From positions 1 to 33,423 of the forward strand of contig LVAA01000080.1 in assembly GCA_001603955.1 (NCBI GenBank): a stretch of DNA of 33,423 nt. Direction: 5' to 3'. Origin of the DNA: Syntrophobacterales bacterium Delta_02. GTDB taxonomy: Bacteria; Desulfobacterota; Syntrophorhabdia; Syntrophorhabdales; Syntrophorhabdaceae. The position numbers and the translations under genes are program-made. The notes under the pieces were generated by a model. It did no database searches and was not told the DNA's origin. It saw only the letters and a program-made list of their open reading frames with translations. Positions 1-8,692 of the stretch are shown piece by piece (position 1 is the stretch's first letter; the number at the start of each line of letters is the position of its first letter).

Positions 1-3
1 GTC

Positions 4-32
4 TTGACATATCAATATATCGTATGTATACA
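4..32 (+). promoter_or_regulatory. Sigma70-like promoter of the arsenic operon with overlapping operator palindrome
   Basis: A perfect -35 hexamer TTGACA (4-9) is followed after 17 bp by TATACA (27-32). A perfect 12-bp palindrome TATGTATACATA (23-34) covers the -10 element. Flanking it is a wider inverted repeat, ATATCAA (9-15) and TTGATAT (45-51). ArsR/SmtB repressors bind AT-rich dyads that overlap promoters, so these are good candidate operators for the ArsR encoded just downstream. The binding assignment is inference; the motifs are seen directly. Confidence 0.7.
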
Positions 33-76
33 TATTAAGTGTAGTTGATATCTTATTGGTACAACCGGAGGCCACG

Positions 77-445
77 ATGAAGGATCTCTTATCAGTGTTC
101 AAGGCGTTATCCGATGAAACACGGCTGAGGATCGTGAAGCTTCTTGAGAACGGTGAACTCTGTGTGTGTCACATTGTAGCCGCGGTTGATATGTCTCAAT
201 CCAAGATCTCTTTTCATCTCAGAACCCTCAAAGAGGCAGGGCTCGTGAAGGACAGGCGGGAGGGGAAGTGGATGCATTACCGCCTCAATGAATCGGACCT
301 GTTCAAACGGCTCCTCTTTCTTTCCATCGCCGAACGGATAAGAGAGGCAGACATGGAGAACGATCGGCAACGGTTGGAAGCGTTCATCGCATCAAGGCCG
401 GAGGAGTTCGCCGATATAACGGCCGGGTGCTGCCGCAGGGCGTGA
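77..445 (+). CDS. arsR: ArsR-family arsenite-responsive transcriptional repressor
   Basis: 122-residue winged-helix repressor of the ArsR/SmtB family that should release its operator when As(III) binds. The metal box reads ELCVCH with Cys29 and Cys31, as in classical ArsR proteins. The recognition helix [18 protein letters not shown] follows directly. A vicinal cysteine pair (Cys118-Cys119) sits near the C-terminus and might supply a third thiol, since there is no third Cys in the alpha-3 box. I chose ATG at 77 because GGAGG lies at 67-71; an upstream in-frame TTG at 56 has no ribosome site. The gene is followed after 2 nt by the arsenite permease gene, so it is the first gene of an autoregulated operon. 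Confidence 0.93.
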   Translation: MKDLLSVFKALSDETRLRIVKLLENGELCVCHIVAAVDMSQSKISFHLRTLKEAGLVKDRREGKWMHYRLNESDLFKRLLFLSIAERIREADMENDRQRLEAFIASRPEEFADITAGCCRRA

Positions 446-447
446 AC

Positions 448-1536
448 ATGGACGATACCGGCCGGAGACTTTCTTTTCTTGATCGTTTCCTGACCCTGTG
501 GATCTTCCTTGCCATGTTTGCCGGCGTTCTGTGGGGATATTTTTCTCCCGGTGTGGTCGATTTCTGGAACCAATTCCAATCGGGAACAACCAACATCCCT
601 ATCGCCGTCGGACTTATACTCATGATGTATCCGCCACTGGCAAAGGTAAGGTATGAAGAACTGGGGAAAGTGTTTAAAAACTTCAGGGTCCTGGTCCTTT
701 CCCTGATCCAGAACTGGGTCGTGGGTCCGATCCTCATGTTTCTCCTGGCGACTGTCTTCCTCAGAGGTTATCCAGAGTACATGGTGGGACTTATCATGAT
801 AGGCCTTGCCCGTTGCATCGCAATGGTGATCGTCTGGAATGACCTCGCAAAAGGCGATACGGAATACTGCGCGGGACTCGTGGCCTTCAACTCCATCTTC
901 CAGGTTCTGTTCTTTTCCTTGTACGCCTATATATTCATTACCGTGCTTCCTCCCGTGCTCGGGCTCAAGGGTGTGGTGGTGGACGTCACTATCGGCCAGA
1001 TCGCAAAGAGCGTCTTCATTTATCTGGGCATCCCCTTCATCGCCGGGGTGATCACCCGGTTCATTCTTATCAAGATCAAGGACAAGAAATGGTACCACGA
1101 GACGTTCATACCGAAGATCAGCCCCATAACGTTGATCGCCTTGCTTTTCACCATCCTTGTCATGTTCTCCCTGAAGGGGGAATATATTGTGAAGATCCCG
1201 CTTGACGTGGTGAGGATCGCCATTCCCCTGCTTATCTATTTTGTCGTAATGTTCCTCGTCTCCTTCTTCATGAGCATGAGAGTCAAAGCCCACTACGGAC
1301 AGGCTGCCACCCTCTCTTTTACCGCCGCGTCGAACAACTTCGAGCTTGCCATCGCGGTGGCGGTGACCGTCTTCGGGATCAATTCGGGCGCGGCCTTCGC
1401 CGCCGTCATCGGCCCCCTCGTCGAAGTGCCGGTGCTTATCAATCTCGTCCATCTCTCGCTCTGGTTCAAGAAGAGGTACTTCCGCTATGCTGTGCAAACA
1501 CCTGCAGGGGTCTGTTACATGTCCTGCAGGGACTGA
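448..1536 (+). CDS. acr3: ACR3-family arsenite efflux permease
   Basis: 362-residue polytopic membrane protein of the ACR3 (bile/arsenite/riboflavin transporter) superfamily that exports As(III) from the cytoplasm. The diagnostic motif [12 protein letters not shown] is present, with the conserved cysteine at residue 123. The conserved segment [11 protein letters not shown] with its essential glutamate lies near the C-terminus, and about ten hydrophobic segments are visible. ATG 448 is preferred over GTG 427 because it directly follows the arsR stop (443-445) and has AGGG at 437-440. The C-terminal tail carries two extra cysteines (VCYMSC) past the usual end of the family. It sits between arsR and arsC, which fixes its role. 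Confidence 0.93.
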   Translation: MDDTGRRLSFLDRFLTLWIFLAMFAGVLWGYFSPGVVDFWNQFQSGTTNIPIAVGLILMMYPPLAKVRYEELGKVFKNFRVLVLSLIQNWVVGPILMFLLATVFLRGYPEYMVGLIMIGLARCIAMVIVWNDLAKGDTEYCAGLVAFNSIFQVLFFSLYAYIFITVLPPVLGLKGVVVDVTIGQIAKSVFIYLGIPFIAGVITRFILIKIKDKKWYHETFIPKISPITLIALLFTILVMFSLKGEYIVKIPLDVVRIAIPLLIYFVVMFLVSFFMSMRVKAHYGQAATLSFTAASNNFELAIAVAVTVFGINSGAAFAAVIGPLVEVPVLINLVHLSLWFKKRYFRYAVQTPAGVCYMSCRD

Positions 1537-1552
1537 GGAGGAGGAAAATCAT

Positions 1553-2008
1553 ATGGCCACGAAAAGGGTTCTCTTTGTGTGTGTCCACAACAGCGCCCGC
1601 AGCCAGATCGCGGAAGCTTTTCTCAACTCCCTTGCCGGCGACGGGTTCGAGGTGATGAGCGCCGGGCTTGAGCCGGGGGTGATCAATCCTCTGGCTGTGG
1701 AAGTCATGAAGGAGGTCGGCATTGACATTGCGAGAAAACAGACGAAGAGCGTCTTCGATCTTTTCAAGAAGGGAGAGCTTTTTTCCTACGTGATTTCTGT
1801 CTGTGATGAAGCAAGCTCCGAGATGTGCCCCGTCTTTCCCCAGTTACTGGCAAAGCAGATACACTGGAGTTTTGATGACCCTTCAGCTTTTACAGGTACT
1901 TACGAAGAAAGGCTTGCGAAGACCAGGGTCTTGAGGGATGCAATAAAGGCAAGGATCGAGAAGTGGCTTGAGGGACTTTCCAGGGCTGACCAAGACACCG
2001 TTGGATAA
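1553..2008 (+). CDS. arsC: Arsenate reductase, thioredoxin-coupled (low-molecular-weight phosphatase fold)
   Basis: 151-residue cytoplasmic enzyme that reduces arsenate to arsenite for export by the ACR3 pump. The P-loop C10-x5-R16 (CVHNSAR) is that of low-molecular-weight tyrosine phosphatases. The two resolving cysteines of thioredoxin-dependent ArsC are present at Cys84 and Cys92 ([10 protein letters not shown]). The acidic catalytic motif FDDP is at residues 107-110. It is not the glutaredoxin-type ArsC of enteric bacteria. The start at ATG 1553 follows GAGGAGGA at 1536-1543; the longer reading frame from 1487 overlaps acr3 and is unlikely. It is the last gene of the three-gene operon. 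Confidence 0.93.
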   Translation: MATKRVLFVCVHNSARSQIAEAFLNSLAGDGFEVMSAGLEPGVINPLAVEVMKEVGIDIARKQTKSVFDLFKKGELFSYVISVCDEASSEMCPVFPQLLAKQIHWSFDDPSAFTGTYEERLAKTRVLRDAIKARIEKWLEGLSRADQDTVG

Positions 2009-2068
2009 GGAGCAGGTCCCTGCCGTATTCCGTGTTCCCCTTCATGATCTGGTGTTGTTTTCAGAATA

Positions 2069-2112
2069 CCGGGAGCTGTGTCAGCAGATGCTATCATGGT
2101 TTCAGCTCCCGG
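2069..2112. terminator. Hairpin between convergent arsC and serine hydrolase genes
   Basis: Perfect 10-bp inverted repeat: CCGGGAGCTG (2069-2078) and CAGCTCCCGG (2103-2112), with a 24-nt loop. It lies in the gap between two converging genes and could end transcripts from either side. There is no clear T-run on either flank, so intrinsic termination is uncertain. Confidence 0.4.
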
Positions 2113-2196
2113 CCCATTCAACGTCCCTGTTCTCAGATAGATCAGGATAACTTGATCAGGACTTAGTCCCTCAACTGCCCCTTGGGTCATGGATCG

Positions 2197-3534
2197 TTAT
2201 TTGCGAAATATCTTTTTTACGATCTCTCGCGCATAAGCATGCACCCAGAGCGTGCTCTGGTACGTGGACGAGAACCAGACCACGACGGTGTCCGTCTCGG
2301 GCGAAATGTAAAGGCATTGGCCTGTGCGGCCCGACTTGTAGATGTCGCCGTCCGGAAAGACCGCATCCCATTGATAGGATTCCCCCATACCAACGTCACC
2401 GAAATCTTTGATCATCCGGTCACCCATATTGTTGCCCGCCATGATCTCCGGTTTGGAAGCGGCATACACCTTTGGAAGATATGTTTTTGACACCACTTGC
2501 TTCCTTGCAACCACGCTCCAGCTTGGCGTGAAAAGCATGCCGAAGCGTGCCATGTCCCGCAGGCGTGAGCCGAAAAGACCATGGATCGACGGCTCTCCGC
2601 TCGGTGAGAGGACCAACAGGGCATCGCCCTCCATGCCCGCTTTACTCCAGATACGCTCGGTTATCAGGTCGTGGACGGGCTTGCCGGTGATCCTTTCCAG
2701 GGTTATCCCCAGGACATAGGTGTTGATCGAGGAGTATTCGAACGCTTGCCCGGGCTCAGCCACTTTCGCGGCCTTTTGCACGGCCGCCATCAGCGACGCG
2801 TCCTTGGGCAATGCGGCACCCCCGGTCATTATTGCGTAAAAGAGCGTGATCGGGTGCTCCGGCTTGCCGAGACTGCCTTCGCCAATATCCAGCCCGGATC
2901 TATGATGCAATACCGCGCCGACGGGGACCGCAGACCAGGCGGTCTCCTTCAGTTCCGGCAGGTAGGTGGAAACAGGCGCGGACAGATCGAGACGGCCTTC
3001 TTCTGCCATTTGGTGCGCCAGAAGGCCGACGATGCTTTTCGCTGCAGATGCCCAGAGGTGATTCTCCCATTGGCGGAGTCCAATGTATTCTTCAAAGACC
3101 AGTTTACCCTTGTGCACAACGGCAATGGCTTTCATCCTCGATCGCGGATCTTTCATCATCTCGCCCAGGGTCATTGTTCCCAGATCCGTGGTCGCAACGA
3201 CCCTGGCGATCTCCGGATCCGGTGCGCTTTTCAGCGTAGCGACAGGGCCATTGCGGTGAATGATGGCCGCGGGGAGCACTTCGCTGAGATTTCTGGCGGC
3301 ATAGGAACCCACATCGCCGGCTTCCTGCGCTGCCTCGCCGGTATAGGCCCTGCGGAAATAAATGGTCTCCTTGTCCGAGTAGCCCTCTTTCCACTTCCAT
3401 ACCGGGTTAACGTTTGCAGGAATGGTATACTTTTCGTTTGATCTCGATGCCGCGTCAGCCAGGGAGATTCCCGGCGGAACCACAGCAAACAGGATCGTAC
3501 TCAGTAGAAGGAAAGAAGTGAGACGTGATTTCAC
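2197..3534 (-). CDS. Secreted serine hydrolase, beta-lactamase/6-aminohexanoate-dimer hydrolase type
   Basis: 445-residue protein of the penicillin-binding/class C beta-lactamase fold, probably an esterase or amidase acting in the periplasm. An N-terminal signal peptide ends near residue 28 (hydrophobic stretch, then SLADA). The catalytic SxxK is S163-A-A-K166, and the tyrosine motif is EYSSINT around Y267. The YSS-IN pattern resembles NylB-type hydrolases more than true beta-lactamases, which have YxN. The HHRSGLDIG segment is also typical of that group. The start is GTG at 3534 with TAAGGAGG six bases upstream. The substrate cannot be read from the sequence. A membrane barrel gene lies upstream on the same strand but is separated by 285 bp. 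Confidence 0.85.
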   Translation of the reverse strand: MKSRLTSFLLLSTILFAVVPPGISLADAASRSNEKYTIPANVNPVWKWKEGYSDKETIYFRRAYTGEAAQEAGDVGSYAARNLSEVLPAAIIHRNGPVATLKSAPDPEIARVVATTDLGTMTLGEMMKDPRSRMKAIAVVHKGKLVFEEYIGLRQWENHLWASAAKSIVGLLAHQMAEEGRLDLSAPVSTYLPELKETAWSAVPVGAVLHHRSGLDIGEGSLGKPEHPITLFYAIMTGGAALPKDASLMAAVQKAAKVAEPGQAFEYSSINTYVLGITLERITGKPVHDLITERIWSKAGMEGDALLVLSPSGEPSIHGLFGSRLRDMARFGMLFTPSWSVVARKQVVSKTYLPKVYAASKPEIMAGNNMGDRMIKDFGDVGMGESYQWDAVFPDGDIYKSGRTGQCLYISPETDTVVVWFSSTYQSTLWVHAYAREIVKKIFRK

Positions 3535-3819
3535 CTGCTACCTCCTTATTTAAGCGATGCTGGCAGAAACCTTTCCCGGGGCGGCCTCCTGCTTTGTTTC
3601 GACACGGGTCCGGGAACATGGGCTGGCGGGCTGGACGTCCCGCGTCGCCTGAAGAACCTCCCCACAGTTCCTCCGGATCGTTCTTGCGGCAACGTCTCTC
3701 GTGGGGTCCTCCTCTTGTGATGATCCACCATTCCTCAAACCCCGGCACGATCCGAATTGGAGTGAAGTCGATCCTCACAACGGTCTCCCTGCGTTAACAT
3801 CACGCCAGGAAGGGTGTGT

Positions 3820-4638
3820 CTATTTTGGAAACAGGAAGGTCACCACCAGCCGGGCGCCAAATCCTTGAGGGCCGTTGTCCGGGCTATCTGCCCAGTACCG
3901 CCCCCCCACACCGATGCTGATCCGCTGCTGACCGACCTGAACAAGCTTGCTGACCACAACCACAACCGGTGCCGACCACTGCTCGGCTTTCCAGTCATAA
4001 GTGGATTCGCTCTGCAGGGTAAATGTCCAGGCCGTCGGAGTAGTGTACGCCACAAAGGGTTGAATGAATGTGGCGCTGATATCGTTCCTGTCGCTATCGC
4101 CGGCCACGGACCAGATGTGGTTCGCCAGCGCACCCACCGTCCAGGGTCCTTTCTGCGTCAGGACCACGGCGGTTGGACCAATGCCCCATTTATCCGTTCC
4201 CAGCAGTTCCTCGCTGGCCGTGGGAAACAGGAAGACCGGCCCCGCGCCCCATATCATGCCCCCGCTGGTGGGTTTCTTGGGGGATAGGAACAGGCTCTGA
4301 ACGATATCGCCCGTCCCGAACTGGCTCCCCGCACCCGGGAACAGATCCTCCTGATACACGACAGGCAAAATAGTGCGGGAGATCAGGTTCCAATCCTGCC
4401 CCACGGAAAACGGAACCACCGGCTGAATGTTCACATAATACCGCTCGCCCTTGTCGTCGGGGCCGTACCGTCCATCGTAGTTGAACTGAAAGGGCACGCT
4501 GATCAGCGATGCAACCGGGTTGGCCAACTCCCTGGCCAGTTCCTCGTTTTCGTCCGCCAGAGAAACGGCCGGCGGGGACAGGATGATAGCCATGATTGCC
4601 GGGACCAATACCTTCAGGGCGACCTGTTGGAATCTCAT
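3820..4638 (-). CDS. Outer-membrane beta-barrel protein, MetA/phenol-degradation transporter-like
   Basis: 272-residue protein with a signal peptide (residues 1 to about 26, ending near VSLA). It is followed by alternating aromatic/polar beta-strand segments and a C-terminus ending VTFLFPK, which is typical of the family annotated as putative outer-membrane transporters for aromatic compound pathways. Segments such as NIQPVVPFS and WGAGPVFLFPTA are seen in that family. ATG 4638 is chosen because AGGAGGG lies nine bases upstream and the signal peptide begins there. Family placement is from memory of motifs, and the transported compound is unknown. Confidence 0.7.
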   Translation of the reverse strand: MRFQQVALKVLVPAIMAIILSPPAVSLADENEELARELANPVASLISVPFQFNYDGRYGPDDKGERYYVNIQPVVPFSVGQDWNLISRTILPVVYQEDLFPGAGSQFGTGDIVQSLFLSPKKPTSGGMIWGAGPVFLFPTASEELLGTDKWGIGPTAVVLTQKGPWTVGALANHIWSVAGDSDRNDISATFIQPFVAYTTPTAWTFTLQSESTYDWKAEQWSAPVVVVVSKLVQVGQQRISIGVGGRYWADSPDNGPQGFGARLVVTFLFPK

Positions 4639-4908
4639 ATTCGTGCACCCTCCTGCAGTGTTCAAATCACAGCGCGCAGTTGCCGGCAATCACGAACATC
4701 GGCATTTACGTTAATCACCAACTAATTCAATGATAGTGATCATCTGTCTGTGAGGCAATGCTTTTTTTATGCCCCAAAGCCGCAAAACCCTGCCAATAAA
4801 CAAACCAGGGCGACTTTCAGCAAGCAACAAAAGACTGCAGCCGGCAATCTTATGTCGCCCTTGCGGAATAGCCCGTATTCTGCAAGAATAATAAAAGGAG
4901 GTGGGAAA

Positions 4909-5214
4909 TTGAGCTATATCGTAGGGATTGTCTGGTTCAAGAATGAGTCTGCCTACCGCAGGGCGCGTGAGATGTTTACCGATTCGCAGAATATGCCCGC
5001 AACCTTTGAGAACTGGAAGGCCCTCGTCAAAAGGGAGCTTGAAGAGATCAAGAGTTCCGGCAATATCGCGATTCGCGCGGACTTCAATCCGGAAACGTTC
5101 ATGGATTTTTGCAGGTCCCGTGGATTTCAGGCGAATTCCCAGGCGAGAACGGCCTTCGCCGAGCATGTCGTGCTCGAATACCGGAAGACAGGCAAGGGGA
5201 CGATCATCGAATAA
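4909..5214 (+). CDS. Hypothetical protein of 101 residues with TTG start
   Basis: I do not recognise this small soluble protein. It begins SYIVGIVWFKNESAYRRAREMF and ends in EYRKTGKGTIIE, with no signal peptide, membrane segment or cysteine pair. It looks like a compact alpha/beta fold: a short N-terminal beta strand, several charged helices, and a single Cys in the DFCRSRGF segment. The start is decided by an ideal ribosome site AAAGGAGG (4894-4901) seven bases before TTG 4909; in-frame ATGs further upstream have none. It is transcribed divergently from the barrel gene and is followed by a hairpin, so it is probably monocistronic. Confidence 0.7.
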   Translation: MSYIVGIVWFKNESAYRRAREMFTDSQNMPATFENWKALVKRELEEIKSSGNIAIRADFNPETFMDFCRSRGFQANSQARTAFAEHVVLEYRKTGKGTIIE

Positions 5215-5227
5215 CCCGCATACGGAC

Positions 5228-5257
5228 GGGACGCCGTCGAAGCGCGGAGGGCGTCCC
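5228..5257 (+). terminator. Putative terminator after the 101-residue gene
   Basis: Inverted repeat GGGACGCC (5228-5235) and GGCGTCCC (5250-5257) with a 14-nt loop. It starts 14 nt after the stop codon and is followed by CGCATTTCTTT. The T-tract is interrupted, so termination is likely but not certain. Confidence 0.5.
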
Positions 5258-5450
5258 CGCATTTCTTTCCAGTTAGCAGAACAATTTGTTATGACGTCTG
5301 ACGTTTTGACGATATACTCTGCATAAGGTTACCCTTCTGTGGGAAGGCAGCTATGGTAGAGGATAATTGCAGAAGTGACCAAAGCACATCGTTCCTGAAT
5401 GGAGATCCAAAACCTCCACTTTCCCACCTTAACGATCAAATGAGGAACCA

Positions 5451-7025
5451 ATGAATGCGATGATTGAAGAGTCCACGGTCTTAACGTTAAGCGACCTGCT
5501 TGACATATCCGCCTTTCAGGATCTGCTGGACAACCTTTCCCGGCTGACCGGCATTGCGACGGCAATCCTGAACCTGAAAGGAGATGTCCTCGTCGCTTCC
5601 GGCTGGAAAAGGATCTGTACGGAGTTTCACAGGAAGAACAGGATCACTGCCGCAAGATGCCTGGAAAGCGACACCGTTCTGGCAGGCAAATTGGCCCAGG
5701 GGGAGCATTACAGCCTGTACCGGTGCAATAACGGACTGGTCGATGTTGCCGTCCCGATAAACATTGGAAATGTACACGTGGGCAATCTTTTTATCGGACA
5801 ATTCCTCATGGCATCACCCGATCTTGGTCTCTTTACGCGGCAAGCTGAGGAATTCGGATTCGACAAGGATTCATACCTGGAGGCACTCTCGGAAGTTCCC
5901 GTTCTGTCAACGGAGCGAATAGACCACGCTATCGAGTTCCTGACAAACCTCACGACCATTATTGGGAACACGGGGCTGGATAAGAAGAGGCTGTTCGAGC
6001 TGAACAGCCGCCTTGAGCAGCGCATTCACGAACGGACCGCGGAGCTCACCTACAGCAATGAAAGACTCCGTGTTCTTACCGAAGCGTCATTTGAGGGGAT
6101 CATCGTTACTGAGAATGGAGTGATCATTGAAGCAAACGAAAGGGTCTCGGCAATGCTGGGATTTCAACAACCTATAGAGATCATCGGGATAAAGGTAACG
6201 AATTTCATAGCTCGCGGGAAGCGGGAGGATGTCGAACGCAAGATGTTGTCCGGCTACCAGGAACCGTATGAAACACTGGGGCTCAAGAAGAACGGGGCGA
6301 TATTTCCCATGGAGGTCCGTGGAAAAACGTTCTCCTATCAAGGCCGACAGGTCCGTGGGGCTGCGGTCCGCGACATCACCGAGCGCAGGAAGGCCGAGAC
6401 CGCGATCCGGAAATACTCCAACGATCTCAAAGAGCGCAACAAGGAACTCAATTGCCTCTACTCAATTTCGGAGATCGTCAGGAGAACCGATATTCCCCTG
6501 GAAAGAATACTGCAGGAGTGTTCATACATTCTTTCTCAGGCATACCAGTTCCCCGAGATCACCGCATGCCAGATCATCTGGGATGATCACGAATACAATA
6601 CGGAGAACTTCAGGAAGACCCCATGGACGCAAGAGCGCGGGATCATGGTCCATGGCGGCCAGGCAGGAACCATCAGGGTCTGTTATCTGGAAGAAAGGCC
6701 AGAAGAGTCCGAGGGGCCATTCCTGGCCGAAGAATGCAAAGTTCTCAATTCCGTTGCGGATCTTCTGGGGAGGTCTGCTGAGCGCAAACAGGCAACGGAC
6801 GAACGGGAAAAGCTCATTATTGAACTCCGGGAGGCCCTCGGGAAAGTGAAGACCCTGAGTGGATTTCTCCCTATTTGTGCGTCATGCAAGAAGATCCGCA
6901 ACGATAAGGGTTATTGGGAACAGTTGGAAGCATACATAACAAAACACTCGGAAGCTCTGTTCAGCCACGGTCTCTGCCCCGAGTGCGCGCAAAAGCTGTG
7001 TCCTCAACTTTTCGAAAAGAAATGA
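5451..7025 (+). CDS. PocR-PAS sensory protein with C-terminal Cys/His module
   Basis: 524-residue cytoplasmic sensor. Residues about 10-175 match the PocR ligand-binding domain (SDLLDISAFQDLLDNL, then VDVAVPINIGNVHVGNLFIGQF), which in known cases binds small hydrocarbon-derived or metal-like ligands. A short coiled-coil linker (LNSRLEQRIHERTAEL) leads to a PAS domain (about 205-320, ending VRDITERRKAE). A GAF-like region follows to about 450. The last 66 residues hold C476-x2-C479, H506, C509-x2-C512. No histidine-kinase, GGDEF, EAL or DNA-binding domain is visible. ATG 5451 has GAGG at 5442-5445. The same C-terminal module ends the PAS protein at 8693-9778. Confidence 0.85.
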   Translation: MNAMIEESTVLTLSDLLDISAFQDLLDNLSRLTGIATAILNLKGDVLVASGWKRICTEFHRKNRITAARCLESDTVLAGKLAQGEHYSLYRCNNGLVDVAVPINIGNVHVGNLFIGQFLMASPDLGLFTRQAEEFGFDKDSYLEALSEVPVLSTERIDHAIEFLTNLTTIIGNTGLDKKRLFELNSRLEQRIHERTAELTYSNERLRVLTEASFEGIIVTENGVIIEANERVSAMLGFQQPIEIIGIKVTNFIARGKREDVERKMLSGYQEPYETLGLKKNGAIFPMEVRGKTFSYQGRQVRGAAVRDITERRKAETAIRKYSNDLKERNKELNCLYSISEIVRRTDIPLERILQECSYILSQAYQFPEITACQIIWDDHEYNTENFRKTPWTQERGIMVHGGQAGTIRVCYLEERPEESEGPFLAEECKVLNSVADLLGRSAERKQATDEREKLIIELREALGKVKTLSGFLPICASCKKIRNDKGYWEQLEAYITKHSEALFSHGLCPECAQKLCPQLFEKK

Positions 7026-7088
7026 ACCATACCTGTGCTGCTTACCGGCCTCATGCCGTGATCCGCAACGCTCGAATTATCAGCTAAT

Positions 7089-7112
7089 GCCGGGCTCGCG
7101 GGTGGAGCCGGC
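7089..7112. terminator. Hairpin between convergent sensor and monooxygenase-fold genes
   Basis: GCCGGGCTC (7089-7097) pairs with GAGCCGGC (7105-7112) with one bulged G and a 7-nt loop. It sits between two converging genes, 64 nt after the PocR sensor stop. No T-run follows, so its role as a terminator is tentative. Confidence 0.35.
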
Positions 7113-7136
7113 CGAAAGCGTCAGGCAGGAACTTCT

Positions 7137-7430
7137 TCAAGTTCTGCTTATCTCCTCCATAATGACAACCTCCGGCCTTCCCCGGGTGAACGAAGCGCTC
7201 TTTGCAAAGAATTCCTTCAAATAAGGAGTGGAAGAATGGAACTTCAAAGACTCCTCGTCCCTGTACTGTTCCACTATAACCAGAGTGTTCGGGTCGGCCT
7301 TGTCCGTGTTCAAAGAATACAGCACCGTTCCTTCTTCTTTGGCTACTTCAGGCATCAATACCTTAAACGCCGCCAACGCTTCATCCATCCTTCCTTCGAC
7401 GACAGGCAACCTGGCAATAAGCGTGATCAT
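7137..7430 (-). CDS. Antibiotic biosynthesis monooxygenase (ABM)-fold protein
   Basis: 97-residue protein of the ABM/dimeric alpha-beta barrel family, like small quinol monooxygenases of the YgiN type. Seen in the sequence: the opening MITLIARLPVVEGRMDEALAAF, the central EEGTVLYSLN-D strand, and VIVEQYRDEESLKFHSSTPYLKEFF, which is the characteristic second half with the conserved His-containing helix. Family members act on quinones or polyketides or degrade heme; the substrate here is not readable. ATG 7430 is chosen because GGAGG lies seven bases upstream; the longer frame from 7505 has no support. Confidence 0.85.
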   Translation of the reverse strand: MITLIARLPVVEGRMDEALAAFKVLMPEVAKEEGTVLYSLNTDKADPNTLVIVEQYRDEESLKFHSSTPYLKEFFAKSASFTRGRPEVVIMEEISRT

Positions 7431-7507
7431 TCCGATACCTCCATTTTCTATACGGATCAGGTAAAGTCTATAGCATGATGTCCGGACTATTAGCAAACAC
7501 CGCAAGG

Positions 7508-7524
7508 GGGGGCGGGACGCCCCC
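7508..7524. terminator. GC-rich hairpin downstream of the TPR gene
   Basis: GGGGGC (7508-7513) and GCCCCC (7519-7524) form a 6-bp stem with a 5-nt loop. It lies between the TPR gene and the monooxygenase-fold gene, both on the minus strand. Only the plus-strand flank is T-rich (GGTTTCCTTTCTTT), so it may just slow or process the minus-strand transcript. Confidence 0.3.
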
Positions 7525-7676
7525 GGTTTCCTTTCTTTGTCCTTAACCTGAAACCCGGGACCTCAAACGTGAAAGCATCTCTCGCCGGGTGCGATACGAA
7601 GCGTGGCTGCACGGGAGAGCCGGGGCCCCGCGACCCGCCGCAACCTCGTGCAGGAAGGCTGCCTCCTGCCCTCTCT

Positions 7677-8270
7677 CTATTTCCCGGGCGATGACGGGGG
7701 CGCGGACTGTTGTTTCTCTATCATCCCCTTGAGCTTCAGGGCGTCTTTGTGCTCCGGTTCCATTTGAAGCACCTTGTTGCAGAGCTCAAGGGCCTTCCCG
7801 TAGTCATTCAGCTTGAAACACGCGAACGCCTTCCAGAAGACCGGATAGGCCCATTTCGGGTCGCTCTCGATAGCCAGGTCGTAGACAGGCAACGCATCCC
7901 TGTATCTTCCCGATAATATCAGTATGTAGCCCTTCTCAGCGTAAATGTCGCCGACGGGAAGCTTTGAATTGTCCTTCCCCGACTTGACCAGTTCCAGCGC
8001 CTTGTCAAGATAGGGCGGAGATTCCCCGAATTTTCCCTGCGCATCATAGGCAAATGCGATGCGAAAAACAGTCCGGGCATGCAGGGGATCCATGGCGTGG
8101 GCCTTCTTGTAGCATTCGACCGCGTTTGCATATTCGCGCTTCTGGACGTACTTGTCGCCTTCGGTCCTCCAATAGGGGGCGTCCTGTACCTTTTCATCGG
8201 CAGCCCGGACCGCCGGGGCGAGAAACACGAGAAACGCAAGGACGGCAAGGATAATATATCTTCTTCTCAT
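7677..8270 (-). CDS. Secreted tetratricopeptide repeat (TPR) protein
   Basis: 197-residue exported protein. A signal peptide (MRRRYIILAVLAFLVFLAPAVRA) is cut near residue 23. About four TPR units follow, at residues 32-65, 66-98, 108-141 and 142-175, with typical patterns such as A-x-Y-x2-A and DP at helix ends. TPR scaffolds mediate protein contacts; no catalytic motif is present. The C-terminal tail is short and Pro/Ser-rich. ATG 8270 is preferred because the signal peptide starts there and AGGAGA lies about ten bases upstream; the extended frame from 8408 adds a non-signal-like N-terminus. No neighbour indicates the partner. Confidence 0.75.
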   Translation of the reverse strand: MRRRYIILAVLAFLVFLAPAVRAADEKVQDAPYWRTEGDKYVQKREYANAVECYKKAHAMDPLHARTVFRIAFAYDAQGKFGESPPYLDKALELVKSGKDNSKLPVGDIYAEKGYILILSGRYRDALPVYDLAIESDPKWAYPVFWKAFACFKLNDYGKALELCNKVLQMEPEHKDALKLKGMIEKQQSAPPSSPGK

Positions 8271-8692
8271 ATGCAGACTCTCCTCTCGAGATATTACAGG
8301 GCAGGGACCCCTGGGAAGGCGGGTGGATCTCCCGGGACATCCTTCACACCCTGTGTTCTTCTCCATTGTCCACGAATTTCCGACACTTTGCAAGAGGCCA
8401 ACCGGCATCGCACACTACCCCCTGTCAACGGGGATGGCAATGCGCAACGATATCGGGCATACTTCCCGGCATAGCCCGTTTCCGCACACTCTCCGTCGAT
8501 GCCGTTCCAGCGCTTTCTCACCGCCGTCTCAATGCATGCTCGGCCGTCGCGGTGGCATCCCACACTTGCATAAACCCTGCTATAATCAGTCTATGGGGGG
8601 CTGCATTACGCCGGTCGTGGCTGGCATGTTGAGGCGTAATCGGGATGTTCAATGTGAATACCCCCTCTCGCCGATGCCCTATCGAGCGGACG
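8271..8692. other. Divergent intergenic region without a gene
   Basis: 422 bp between the minus-strand TPR gene and the plus-strand PAS gene. I find no coding frame with a ribosome site and no RNA gene. The only convincing element is the extended -10 promoter at 8578-8586, reported separately. Confidence 0.6.
8578..8586 (+). promoter_or_regulatory. Extended -10 promoter for the PAS-PAS gene
   Basis: TGC-TATAAT is a perfect extended -10 element about 105 bp before the chosen start. No good -35 is found 16-18 bp upstream, which extended -10 promoters do not require. Confidence 0.45.

Noticed and set aside
277..1497. 406-residue open frame on the minus strand opposite the ACR3 gene
   Set aside because: His/Asp/Glu-rich translation typical of the antisense of a membrane protein; the plus-strand frame has clear ACR3 motifs.
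3535..3819. Small open frames on both strands between the barrel and serine hydrolase genes
   Set aside because: No ribosome site, no recognisable domain, and biased composition; treated as non-coding.
8554..8571. Sigma54-like TGGCAT...TTGCA before the PAS-PAS gene
   Set aside because: The spacing between the GG and GC elements is 2 bp too long for a functional -24/-12 promoter.
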